Source: Gemmatimonadota bacterium (GTDB taxonomy: Bacteria > Gemmatimonadota > Gemmatimonadetes > Gemmatimonadales > Gemmatimonadaceae). From it: a stretch of 64,000 nt of DNA. The stretch spans positions 124,001 to 188,000 of the forward strand of contig JADJNZ010000002.1 of NCBI GenBank assembly GCA_016714015.1, given 5' to 3'. How positions within the stretch are numbered: position 1 is the stretch's first letter; every line of letters begins with the position of its first letter. The notes under the pieces are model-generated. The model was not told where the DNA came from. It saw only the letters and a list, made by a program, of their open reading frames with translations, and did not search any database. The translations under genes and the position numbers were made by a program. Below, one piece after another: positions 8,864-19,300 of this stretch.

Positions 8864-10381
8864 TCACCCCGGATCGACCGCGGGCCGGAACATGAGCGCC
8901 TCCGCGATGGCGCCGGGCTCGATGCGCTCCTCGCCGACGAGATCACCCACCGTCCGCGCGACGCGCAGCGTGCGATGATAGGCGCGCGCCGAGAGCTTGA
9001 GGCGCTCCGCGGCGGTGGAGAGGAGGTCGCGCGCCCCGTCGGTGAGGCCGCCATGCGCCTGGAGCCAGCGCCCCGGCGCGTCGGCGTTGGAGAGGATGCC
9101 GGGCAGCACACGATAGCGCTCCCGCTGACGCGCGCGGGCGGCCGCCACGCGCGCCCGGATCGTCGCGGAGGTCTCCTCGCGCGCTGCCGCACCGAGGTCG
9201 GCGAGCGCCACCGCACCGACGCGCACGTGCAAGTCGATGCGATCGGCGAGCGGTCCCGAGAGGCGACCGCGATAGCGCGCGATGTCGGCCGCCGAGCATC
9301 GGCAGCGACCGGTCGCATCGCCATCGAAGCCGCAGGGACACGGGTTCGCCGCGCCGATGAGGAGGAACCGCGCCGGGAAGGCGACCGCGTGCGCCGCGCG
9401 GGCGATGACCACGCGCGCATCCTCGAGCGGCTGGCGCATGGCATCGAGCACGTACCGCGGGAGCTCGAGCATCTCGTCGAGGAAGAGCACGCCGCGGTGG
9501 GCGAGACTCACCTCGCCGGGCCGCGGTCCCGGCCCTCCGCCGATCAGGCCGGCGAGCGAGATGGTGTGATGCGGCGCCCGGAAGGGCGGCATGCGCACCG
9601 GTGCGGCCCCCGCCGGGAGGATCCCGCCGACGGAATGGATGGCCACGACCTCGAGCAGCGCGTCGTCATCGAGCGGCGGCAGGATCGACGTCAGCCGCCG
9701 CGCGAGCATCGTCTTCCCCGCCCCGGGCGGGCCGACGAGGAAGGCATTGTGCCCGCCCGCCGCGGCGAGCTCGAGCGCGCGCTTCGCGATGCGCTGCCCC
9801 ACGACCTCGGCGAAGTCGGTGTCCGGTGCGGGATCGTCCGGCGCCGGGGCCACCGGGGCGTCGGGGAGGCGACCGGCGCGCAGCGCGTCGACGAGCTCCG
9901 CGAGCGTGCGGCAGGGGGCGAGTCGCACGTCGCGCAGCAGCGCCGCCTCATTCGCGTTCGCGGCGGGAAGGACGAGCGCGCGGGCGTCGGTGTCGCGCGC
10001 GGCACGCGCGAGAGGCAGCGCACCGCGGATGGGGCGCACCGTCCCATCGAGACCGAGCTCACCGGCGAAGAGCAACCCGTCGGCCGCCGCGGCGTCGAGC
10101 TGTCCGCTCGCGACGAGGACGCCGATCGCGACCGGCAGGTCGAAGGCCGTGCCCTCCTTCCGGACATCGGCGGGCGAGAGGTTCACCGTCCAGCGTCGCG
10201 GGGGAAGCGTGAATCCGGCGTTGACGAGCGCCGCGCCGACGCGCTCGCGCGCCTCCTTCACCGAGCCGGAGGGCAGGCCGACCATGGTCCAGCCCGGAAG
10301 GCCGGGTGCGGCGTCGACCTCGACGGTGACGGCGAAGGCCTCGATGCCGAGGACGGCGGCGGAGCGGATGGCGGAGAGCAT
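8864..10381 (-). CDS. comM: YifB/ComM family Mg-chelatase-like AAA+ ATPase
   Basis: 505-residue ATPase. The ComM family has a helicase-like, branch-migration role in natural transformation. The N-terminal ChlI-like domain begins MLSAIRSAAVLGIEAFAVTVE with GLPGWTMVGLPSGSVKEARERV. The AAA+ core has Walker A VGPPGAGKTMLARR, Walker B GVLFLDEMLELPR, and the zinc-like ANPCPCGF...CRC. The C-terminal Mg-chelatase domain ends with AYHRTLRVARTVGDL. Start ATG 10381 fits the family; a longer reading adds 12 residues. Only one competence-linked gene is visible, so transformation ability is not proven. Confidence 0.92.
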   Translation of the reverse strand: MLSAIRSAAVLGIEAFAVTVEVDAAPGLPGWTMVGLPSGSVKEARERVGAALVNAGFTLPPRRWTVNLSPADVRKEGTAFDLPVAIGVLVASGQLDAAAADGLLFAGELGLDGTVRPIRGALPLARAARDTDARALVLPAANANEAALLRDVRLAPCRTLAELVDALRAGRLPDAPVAPAPDDPAPDTDFAEVVGQRIAKRALELAAAGGHNAFLVGPPGAGKTMLARRLTSILPPLDDDALLEVVAIHSVGGILPAGAAPVRMPPFRAPHHTISLAGLIGGGPGPRPGEVSLAHRGVLFLDEMLELPRYVLDAMRQPLEDARVVIARAAHAVAFPARFLLIGAANPCPCGFDGDATGRCRCSAADIARYRGRLSGPLADRIDLHVRVGAVALADLGAAAREETSATIRARVAAARARQRERYRVLPGILSNADAPGRWLQAHGGLTDGARDLLSTAAERLKLSARAYHRTLRVARTVGDLVGEERIEPGAIAEALMFRPAVDPG

Positions 10382-10492
10382 GCGCGAAGATCGGGGTATC
10401 ACGCGGAGGATCGTCACCGCCCCATCGCCGACCGGTTCGGATCCCCGCGGGCCGCGACGGCCGCGTCTCTTCCACCCGATGCACCCTCACCC

Positions 10493-10498
10493 TAGCTT
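10493..10498 (+). promoter_or_regulatory. -10 element (TAGCTT), 6 bases before ATG 10505
   Basis: TAGCTT followed by CGAGCC then ATG. The 6-base spacing puts the expected transcription start on the start codon itself. Confidence 0.55.
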
Positions 10499-10504
10499 CG
10501 AGCC

Positions 10505-10987
10505 ATGCGCCGCCCTGCCCTCCTGCTGCTCGCGCTCGTCCTCGTTGTCGGCGTGCCGCGCGCGGCGCAGGCGCAGCGGGCCGGGTCGTACCTCGCGATG
10601 CGCATCGACAACGCGCCGCTCCCGCTCGCCGACCGGGTCACCGACGACGACGGCACGACCTATCTCGTGGAGTTCGAGCGGCTGGTGCTCTCGCTGCGCT
10701 CGGGGAACCGCTTCCGCGCCGCGGTGCGGTTCAAGCGCACGCTGAGCACCTCGGGCGCCCGCAGCCGGCAGGCACCCATCCAGTCGATGACGGTGACGGG
10801 GCGCTATGAGGTGACCGGCACCTCGATCCGCTTCCTCGCCGACTCGTCGAGCGAGATGCGGGGGGTGCGCATGCTCGACGGCACCGTCGAAGGGCCGCAG
10901 CGCATCTCCGTGCCGTTCGACTACCGCAACGGTGCGGTGGAGCGGAAGCGCGTGCTCAAGCTCGAGTTCCGAGGGGACATCCTGTGA
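10505..10987 (+). CDS. Secreted protein of unknown function
   Basis: 160 residues with a clear signal peptide (MRRPALLLLALVLVVGVPRAAQAQ, cleavage after AQA). The mature domain looks all-beta: SYLAMRIDNAPLPL, TYLVEFERLVLSLRSG, MTVTGRYEVTGTSIRFL. No family is recognised. It shares a 4-base GTGA overlap with the downstream cyclophilin lipoprotein, so the two are probably made together and work in the periplasm or at the outer membrane. Confidence 0.78.
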   Translation: MRRPALLLLALVLVVGVPRAAQAQRAGSYLAMRIDNAPLPLADRVTDDDGTTYLVEFERLVLSLRSGNRFRAAVRFKRTLSTSGARSRQAPIQSMTVTGRYEVTGTSIRFLADSSSEMRGVRMLDGTVEGPQRISVPFDYRNGAVERKRVLKLEFRGDIL

Positions 10988-11703
10988 TCCGACCCGTCCG
11001 CATCCACCGCCGGCTGGCGCGCGCCGCCAGCGGCCTGCTCCTGCTCGGCGTCGCCGCGTGCGCGAGCGCTGGCGGCACGACGCTTCCGGCCGCCGTCGTG
11101 CCGCGCGTCGAGCCCGAGCTCGCGACGCCGCCCGACACCGCGACGATCGCCGCCGCCGACTCGGTGCTCGTCCGCTTCGTCACGAGCAAGGGCGACTTCG
11201 AGGTGATGCTGCGGAAGGAGTGGGCCCCGCTCGGCGCCGTGCGGGTGGGACAGGTCGTCGCGAGCGGCTACTACGACGGTGCGCGCTTCTTCCGCGCCTT
11301 GCGCGGGTTCGTCATCCAGTGGGGCATCCCCGCCGACACCGCGCGGCGCCGCGAGTGGAGCGCGCGCATCCAGGACGACCCGGTGCGCGAGAGCAACCGG
11401 CGCGGCACGGTCACCTTCGCCGCCGGCGGCGCGAACACGCGGACGGCGCAGCTCTTCGTGAACCTGCGCGACAATGCGCGCCTCGATGCGACGAGCTTCG
11501 CGCCGGTGGGCGAGGTCGTGCGCGGAATGGAGGTCGTCGATCAGCTCCACACCGGTTACGGGGAGGGCGCCCCCGCGGGACAGGGCCCGACGCAGCAACG
11601 CATCGGCGCCGAAGGGGAGCCGTATCTCGCCAAGGATTTCCCGCTGCTCGACCGCATCGTCCGCGCGCGCGTCGTGCGGGTCTACGGCCCCGCCGCGCGC
11701 TAG
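10984..11703 (+). CDS. Cyclophilin-type peptidyl-prolyl isomerase, lipoprotein
   Basis: 239-residue envelope protein with a signal sequence and probable lipobox ending at Cys26 (GVAACAS). The cyclophilin domain spans about residues 62-230. It is recognised by VTSKGDFEVMLRKEWAP, YYDGARFFRALRGFVIQWG, RGTVTFAAGG, TAQLFVNLRDNARLD and FAPVGEVVRGMEVVDQL. It should catalyse proline cis-trans isomerisation during folding of exported proteins. GTG start inside the stop of the upstream gene. Tail residues 195-239 (EGAPAGQGPTQQRIGAEG) are typical of Gemmatimonadota-like homologues, so far as I can judge. Confidence 0.88.
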   Translation: MIRPVRIHRRLARAASGLLLLGVAACASAGGTTLPAAVVPRVEPELATPPDTATIAAADSVLVRFVTSKGDFEVMLRKEWAPLGAVRVGQVVASGYYDGARFFRALRGFVIQWGIPADTARRREWSARIQDDPVRESNRRGTVTFAAGGANTRTAQLFVNLRDNARLDATSFAPVGEVVRGMEVVDQLHTGYGEGAPAGQGPTQQRIGAEGEPYLAKDFPLLDRIVRARVVRVYGPAAR

Positions 11704-11742
11704 CGTCCGCGCGGGCGATCGCGCTCAGCGGGCCTCACGCGG

Positions 11743-12333
11743 TCACCGCGCGGACTTCGCCTTCGTCTTCCGTCCCTTGGTCGCGCTCGCCCGCCCGGAG
11801 CGGTAGCGCTCCTTGGTCTGCTCCCGCTCGCGACGCGCCTTGGCCCTCTTGCGCGCCGCGGCACGCTGGCGCTTCTCGAACTCCGACTTGGGCTCCATGA
11901 TCGACCCGCGGCAGGAGCGCGTGCCGCACAGGCACCGGTACTTCCGCTCGTCATGCTCGGTCTCGTCCCCGCTCCGCTCGTACCCGTAGTCGTACGCGAG
12001 TTCCTCGCCCACCGCGATGTCGCGCAGCGCGAAGATGAACACGCGGCCGCGATCGATCTCGGTCTCGCAGTTGGGCTCGCAGGAGTGATTGATGTAGCGC
12101 GACTCGTTCCCGCCGTGCGTGGCGTCGATCACCGTGCGGCTCGACACGGTGAAGAGGAACGTGTGGTGCTCCTCCATCGCATCGTCATCGTACCGCTCGT
12201 CGGCGAGCGGATGCGGGATGCGCTCACCGACGTACTCGATGATGCGCTCGCCCTTCCGGATGGGACGGATCGCGAACGCGCCCTTGCCGGCGAGCGACGA
12301 CGAACGGACTTCGAACGGGAGTGACTTGGTCAT
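11743..12333 (-). CDS. SET-domain lysine methyltransferase with post-SET motif
   Basis: 196 residues. The SET domain (about 1-135) has FEVRSSSLAGKGAFAI, the S-adenosylmethionine and knot motif RYINHSCEPNCETE, and the substrate-side motif GEELAYDYGY. A post-SET zinc cluster YRCLCGTRSCRG follows. After residue 150 the tail is strongly basic (RQRAAARKRAKARRERE; KGRKTKAKSAR), suggesting nucleic-acid or ribosome binding. Such proteins are mostly eukaryotic; bacterial forms are scattered and usually of unknown target. Start ATG 12333 (7 bases after TAGTAT); an upstream Met adds 11 residues. Transfer from a eukaryote is possible but unproven. Confidence 0.88.
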   Translation of the reverse strand: MTKSLPFEVRSSSLAGKGAFAIRPIRKGERIIEYVGERIPHPLADERYDDDAMEEHHTFLFTVSSRTVIDATHGGNESRYINHSCEPNCETEIDRGRVFIFALRDIAVGEELAYDYGYERSGDETEHDERKYRCLCGTRSCRGSIMEPKSEFEKRQRAAARKRAKARREREQTKERYRSGRASATKGRKTKAKSAR

Positions 12334-12340
12334 GGCGCGA

Positions 12341-12346
12341 ATACTA
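12341..12346 (-). promoter_or_regulatory. -10 element (TAGTAT) for SET-domain gene
   Basis: TAGTAT on the minus strand, 7 bases before the ATG. Confidence 0.45.
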
Positions 12347-12375
12347 ATCGCACCCGTCCGGTGCATTGAAGCGGG

Positions 12376-14544
12376 TCAGCGCAGGATCGGCGTCCCGATC
12401 TCGAGCCCCGCGTACCAGTTGCGTCCCGGCGCCGGCTCGAAGACGCGGCCCCCGAACCCGTTGAGCGAGATCGCCCCGACGTAGCGCGTGTCGAGCGCGT
12501 TCTGCACCGCGACGAAGGGCTCCACATGCCGTCCACCCCACGTCCCGCGCCATGTGGCGCGCAGGTTCAGCTGGCCACGCCCCCAGTCGTCCACGCGCAC
12601 CGTGTTGGCGTCGTTCCCCCATGCCGGTCCCTGCCACGACTGCTCCATATCGAACGAGAAGCCGCGCGCCGTCGCCAGGAGGGCCAGCCGCCACGTGCGC
12701 TCCGGCACCCCTGCCAACCGGTTGCCGTCGAGCGTGTCGAGCGCCGGCGCCGGCAGCGACGCACTCGGCACCGCGTAGTCCGTGAAACGGTAGTCCGCGA
12801 TGGTGTACGCCCCGCGCGCCGTGAGCCAGTCGGTCACCGCGCCGGTCAGGCCGAGTTCCGCCCCGCGGTTCCGTGTGCGCCCCGCATTGCGGAAGAAGGC
12901 GCGACCGCCGACCTCGAGGAACTGCACGATCGCATCGCGCGCCCCCGACTCGAAGACCGCGACCTCGTAGGTCAGGCGCGCCCCCACCCGTCCGCGCGCA
13001 CCGAGTTCGAGCGAACGGATCCGCTGCGGCCCGAGCGAGCCGTTGAACCCGCCCGCCCCGTCCTCACGCGCGTTGAGCTCCGTCGTCGTCGGCGTCTCGA
13101 ACGCGCTCGCGACGTTCGCGTACGGCGCGAACGCGTCGGCGATCCGCCACACGACGCCCGCATGCCCGCTCGCCGCGGTCATCGTGCGCGCCCCGCTGTC
13201 GTCGTCGCCGTCGCCGAGGAACTCGTCCGCCACGCGGAAGCCGATCCGGTCCCATCGTGCCCCCACGCTCACCGTCAGGCGCTCCGCCGGGTCGAACTGG
13301 AGCTGCGCCGACGGCCCGACGCTCGTGACGGTCTCGCCCTGCCTGACGAACACCGTATCGGTCGGCAGCGCGGTGCGGCCTCCGGTCGTGCGCTGGTTGG
13401 TGCGCGTGTCGTGCGAGCGTTGCAAGTCGAGCCCCACGGAGAGCCTGGGGCGCCACGCCCCCGCGAGCGCGCGCGATCCGTCGAGCCGGAGCCCGGTCAC
13501 GCGCCGGTCGATGAGCCCGCGCGTTCCGTTCGTCGCCCCCGCCGGAGCCGGCGGTGCGGTCGCGAGCGGGTTGTCCACGAAGCGCCGCTGGCCGTAGACC
13601 GAGGCACTCCAGGTCGTCGCGGCATCCCCGCCGTGCGCGCGCAACGAGAGGAACCGCTGGGAGACGGCGCGGCGCGCGCCGCGTCGCACGTTGTTCAACG
13701 CCGCGCTGTCCGGCACCGCCAGGTACTCCGCGAGCGTCAGCGCGCCGGGATTGAGCGCGAGCGGCGTCTCGGCCGTCCCCGCGCGCAGCGAGAGGGTCAC
13801 GCCGTCGCCGAGGGCGTGATCGACGGCGCCGGTCAGTTGTCGCGTATCGGCCTGGCTGTTCTGCCGGAACCCGTCGAGGGTGGTGCGCGACACGGAGAGC
13901 GCACCGACGCTTGACGCCGTGCGCCCGCTCGCGCGGAGCTGGAGCTTCGACATGCCGAAGCTGCCGGCCGTCGCGCGGACCGTCGCGCCGAGTCGGTCGG
14001 GTGCGGCGAGGTCGGTGGTGAAGGAGAGCACGCCGCCCGACCCGTTGCCGTAGAGCGACGAGGCCGCGCCGCGGAGCACTTCCACGCCGCCGATCGCGGC
14101 GAGGTCGATGTTCGTGAGCTGGCTCTGTCCGTCGGGGAGCGACTGCGGCACCCCGTCGAGCAGGACCTTCACGCCCCGGAGCCCGAAGTTCGCGCGGCTG
14201 CCGGCGCCGCGGATGGAGAGGCGTTGATCGATCGCGTAGTTGTACCGGTTGGACACGACGACGCCGGGAATGCTCGCGAGGGCCTCGTCGATGCCGAGCG
14301 TCGCCTGCCCGCGCCGCAGCGCCCGCGCATCCTGCGTCGCGACGGCCCACGGCGTCCGGTCGTCGGTGGCCGGCGCACGGGTGACCTCCACGCGCATGGG
14401 GACCAGCGCCTGCGCGCGCTGGGCGGCGCGCGCCGAGTCGGCACCGAGGGAGTCGGCGCGCGAGGGCGCCGGCCGGACCTGGGCGATGAGGGGCGCGGCG
14501 AGGACGAACAGCGCCGCGAGCACGACCGCGACAGGCTGCCGCAT
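12376..14544 (-). CDS. TonB-dependent outer-membrane receptor
   Basis: 722-residue outer-membrane transporter energised by TonB. It has a signal peptide (MRQPVAVVLAALFVLAAPLIAQ) and a plug domain with QATLGIDEALASIPGVVV, DQRLSIRGAGSRANFGLRGV, VLLDGVPQSLPDGQS and GGVEVLRGAASSLYGNGSGG. A beta-barrel follows, ending APGRNWYAGLEIGTPILR. The plug wording resembles FecA/siderophore-type receptors, so ferric chelate uptake is likely but not certain. The frame is open far upstream, but the signal peptide fixes ATG 14544. It starts 29 bases after the kinase stop, so they may be co-transcribed. Confidence 0.92.
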   Translation of the reverse strand: MRQPVAVVLAALFVLAAPLIAQVRPAPSRADSLGADSARAAQRAQALVPMRVEVTRAPATDDRTPWAVATQDARALRRGQATLGIDEALASIPGVVVSNRYNYAIDQRLSIRGAGSRANFGLRGVKVLLDGVPQSLPDGQSQLTNIDLAAIGGVEVLRGAASSLYGNGSGGVLSFTTDLAAPDRLGATVRATAGSFGMSKLQLRASGRTASSVGALSVSRTTLDGFRQNSQADTRQLTGAVDHALGDGVTLSLRAGTAETPLALNPGALTLAEYLAVPDSAALNNVRRGARRAVSQRFLSLRAHGGDAATTWSASVYGQRRFVDNPLATAPPAPAGATNGTRGLIDRRVTGLRLDGSRALAGAWRPRLSVGLDLQRSHDTRTNQRTTGGRTALPTDTVFVRQGETVTSVGPSAQLQFDPAERLTVSVGARWDRIGFRVADEFLGDGDDDSGARTMTAASGHAGVVWRIADAFAPYANVASAFETPTTTELNAREDGAGGFNGSLGPQRIRSLELGARGRVGARLTYEVAVFESGARDAIVQFLEVGGRAFFRNAGRTRNRGAELGLTGAVTDWLTARGAYTIADYRFTDYAVPSASLPAPALDTLDGNRLAGVPERTWRLALLATARGFSFDMEQSWQGPAWGNDANTVRVDDWGRGQLNLRATWRGTWGGRHVEPFVAVQNALDTRYVGAISLNGFGGRVFEPAPGRNWYAGLEIGTPILR

Positions 14545-14573
14545 GGGGGATCCGGTGAGGGCCAGGGGGACGA

Positions 14574-16349
<1,776 letters not shown>

Positions 16350-16358
16350 GCCGGGCGG

Positions 16359-16364
16359 AAGTTA
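16359..16364 (-). promoter_or_regulatory. -10-like element (TAACTT) before the tandem kinase
   Basis: TAACTT on the minus strand, 9 bases before the kinase ATG and overlapping the gap after the histidine kinase gene. Confidence 0.4.
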
Positions 16365-16365
16365 C

Positions 16366-19300
16366 TCAGTGCGACGGGGGCGGAGCCAGCCGGACGCGGA
16401 TCACCGTCCCTCGTCCGAGCTCGCTCTCGGCGGTGATCGCACCGCCCCATCCTTCGACGAGCCGCCGGCTCACCGCGAGGCCCAGCCCGCTCCCGCTCGT
16501 CCGCGTCGAGAAGTGCGGCTCGAAGATGCGCGGCAAGAGGTTCGGCGCGATGCCGACCCCGTCGTCGCGGACCGAGACCTCCACGCTCCCGTCGACGTGG
16601 ACCGCCACCACGAGCCCGATCCGCGTCGCCCGCGCGAGCCGCGCATTCTCGAGCAGGTTGAGCAGCACCTCGCGCAGTTCGCGGTCGCGCCCCGCCGCCA
16701 GCGCCTCGCGGTCCGGGATCGTCTCCTCCCACGTGATCCCCTCCTGCCCCATCCGCTCCAACTCGAGCACGTCCCGCGCCACGCGCGCCACGTCGGTCCG
16801 CTCGGCGGGCGCATCGGCGACCGGCGCCGTGCCATATCGACTGAAGGCCCGCGCGATCTCGTCGAGACGGTCGATCTCCGCCAGCACGCGCGCCGTGTTC
16901 TCCTCGAGCACGCGGTCGAAGTCCACGCGTCCGTCTCGCCGCGCGCGACGGAGGTGCTGCATGCCGAGCCGGATGGGCGTGAGCGGGTTCTTGATCTCGT
17001 GCGCCACCTGGCGAGCCATCTCGCCCCACGCGAGCACGCGCTCGGCGCGCGCCACCTCGGTCACGTCGTCCACGGTGATGACCGCCCGCCGCGCCCCCGC
17101 CGCGAGCCGCGCGACGCGCACCTGCAGGCGACGGCCCATCCGCTCCACCTCGAAGTCGGCCTCCTCGTCCGCGGCGTCCAGGAAGGCGAGCAGCCGCGCG
17201 TCGATCTCGGCCCCCAGGCGCGGAGCGAGCGCGATGCCGGCCGGGAGCGTGGCCCCGAGGATCGACTCGGCTCGCGGATTGGCGAACGTGACACGGCCCT
17301 GATCGTCCACCGCGACCACCCCGCTCGCGACGTTCCGGAGCGTCGCCGCCAGGCGCCGTTCGGCGGTCTCGAGGGCCGCGCGGCTCTCGGCCAGGTCGGT
17401 CGTCATGGTGCGGAACGCGCTGAACACCGGCGTGAACTCCACCGGCGGGTCGGCATCGAGCGCCGGGGGCGTCGCGCCGCGCGCGAGCGCGAGCGCGTTC
17501 GCCTGCAGCGCGCGGATGGGCTGCGAGAGCTGTCGGGCGCCCGCCCCGCTCGCCCAGAGCGCGGCGATGCCGCCGAGCGCGAGCGCGAACAGCAGGAAGA
17601 CCGCCAGGTCGTTGCGCCGGCGGTCGAGGAGCCGCTCATCCAGCCGCGCCGGCGCGGCGAGCACCCACTGCACCCCGTACGCGTCGGTCTCCGCACGGTA
17701 GCCGAGGCGCACCGCACCGGGCCCGAGGTCCTCTTCGCGCCCAGCGGTCGGCTGGTCCCCCTCGGCCAGGGTCCGCGCCACGCCGGGGGGCAGGAGCCGG
17801 CCCACGGGAGCCAGCGCATCGAGGAGCGGATCGCTCGTTCCGACGAGCAAGCCGTCCGCGTAGAGGAAGAGCGGCGTGTCGAAGCGGGCGGCCGCCTGCG
17901 CGAGCAGCACCGAGTCCGTGGAGGCCGCCACGCCGCGCAGCGTCTCGCGGACGAGCAGGTCCCGCGACTCGCGGTCGTCGGCCTGCACGCGCTGGAAGGA
18001 CCACACGCCGAGGAGGGCGGACGGCACGACGAAGGCGCCGAAGAGGGCGACCGACAGCCGCACCCGGAAGCTGTGCAGCACGTCGCGTCGCCGCATGCGC
18101 CACCAGCGCCACGCCGCGCCGTCGGCCGAGACGATCAGCAGCCAGATCGCGCCGAGGACCGTGAGATCGATGAGGACGAGCAGCGCGCCGCGGGTGACGA
18201 GCGCGTCGAAGCGCCGGAGTTCCACCGTCCCGTGCACGCGGCGCCGCATCCCGCCGGCCGCGGGGAGCAGCCAATCGCCGTGGAGCTCGTTCCCCTCGCG
18301 CCACCACCGCCCGCCCCGCGGCGTCTCCGGCGCGCCGGGGTCCGCGAACTCGCCCAGACGCAGCGTGTAGGGGGGCTCGGGGGTGGGCGGCGGCGGGAAG
18401 CCGAGGAAGGCCCCGAACGCGTCCGGCGGGACGAGCGCGCTCCGTGGCGCGAGGACGACCGTCGTCACCGTGCCGTCGAGATGCGGCTGCGCCAGCACCA
18501 CGTGCGTGCCCGGCTCACCCGGCACCTCGCGGAGGATCCGGCCGCCGCGCGTCCGCGCCTCGTCGGCGAGGACGTTCACCCCGGCAGTGCCGCTCCCGCG
18601 TCCGACGCGCAGCTCGGCCATCGGCGTGCCGTCGGGGGCCCACGTGGCGACCTCCACGGGCAACTCCGCTCCCGCGAGATCCGAGGTCGCGAACCGCGAG
18701 AGGACCTCCACGCGCGAGCGCGCCGCGGTGGCGACGTCGAGCGCGTCCGCATAGCGCTCCAGCAGCACCGCGGAGGTCGGGTCCGGTGTGGAGAGTCCGT
18801 GCACGTCCTCCGACGCCAGTTGCACCCGATCGCGCACGGTGGAGAACCAGGCGAGGGTGACGGCACCACAGGCCGCGACGACGGCCACCGACGCGACGAT
18901 CGCGCGCGCGCGCCGGGTGAAGGCGAGCGCGGCGATGGCGAGGATCCAGAGGGCGGGATGCAGCGCGGGAAGACGCCCGGGCGCCTCGAGCACGATCGGC
19001 GTCGAGAGGGCCGCGACGGCCGCGATGACCGGTGCGATCCAGGCGGCGATGCCGCGACGCGTCCCCGAGAGCGCGGCACGGCCGGCGGTCACGCCGAGCA
19101 GGAGCACCGTCACCGCGGCGAGGAACAGCGTCACCTGCCAGGAGAGCCAGAGGCCGAGCGACGCACCGATCGTCGGCACGTTGATCCCGCGCGCGAGGTC
19201 CCGCAGGACGAACGGCCCCGCGGTCGCGACGAGGAGAACGCCGGCCAGTGCCTGCGTCCGCGAGCGCGGACGGAAGCCGGCGCGGAGCGCCGATAGCAGT

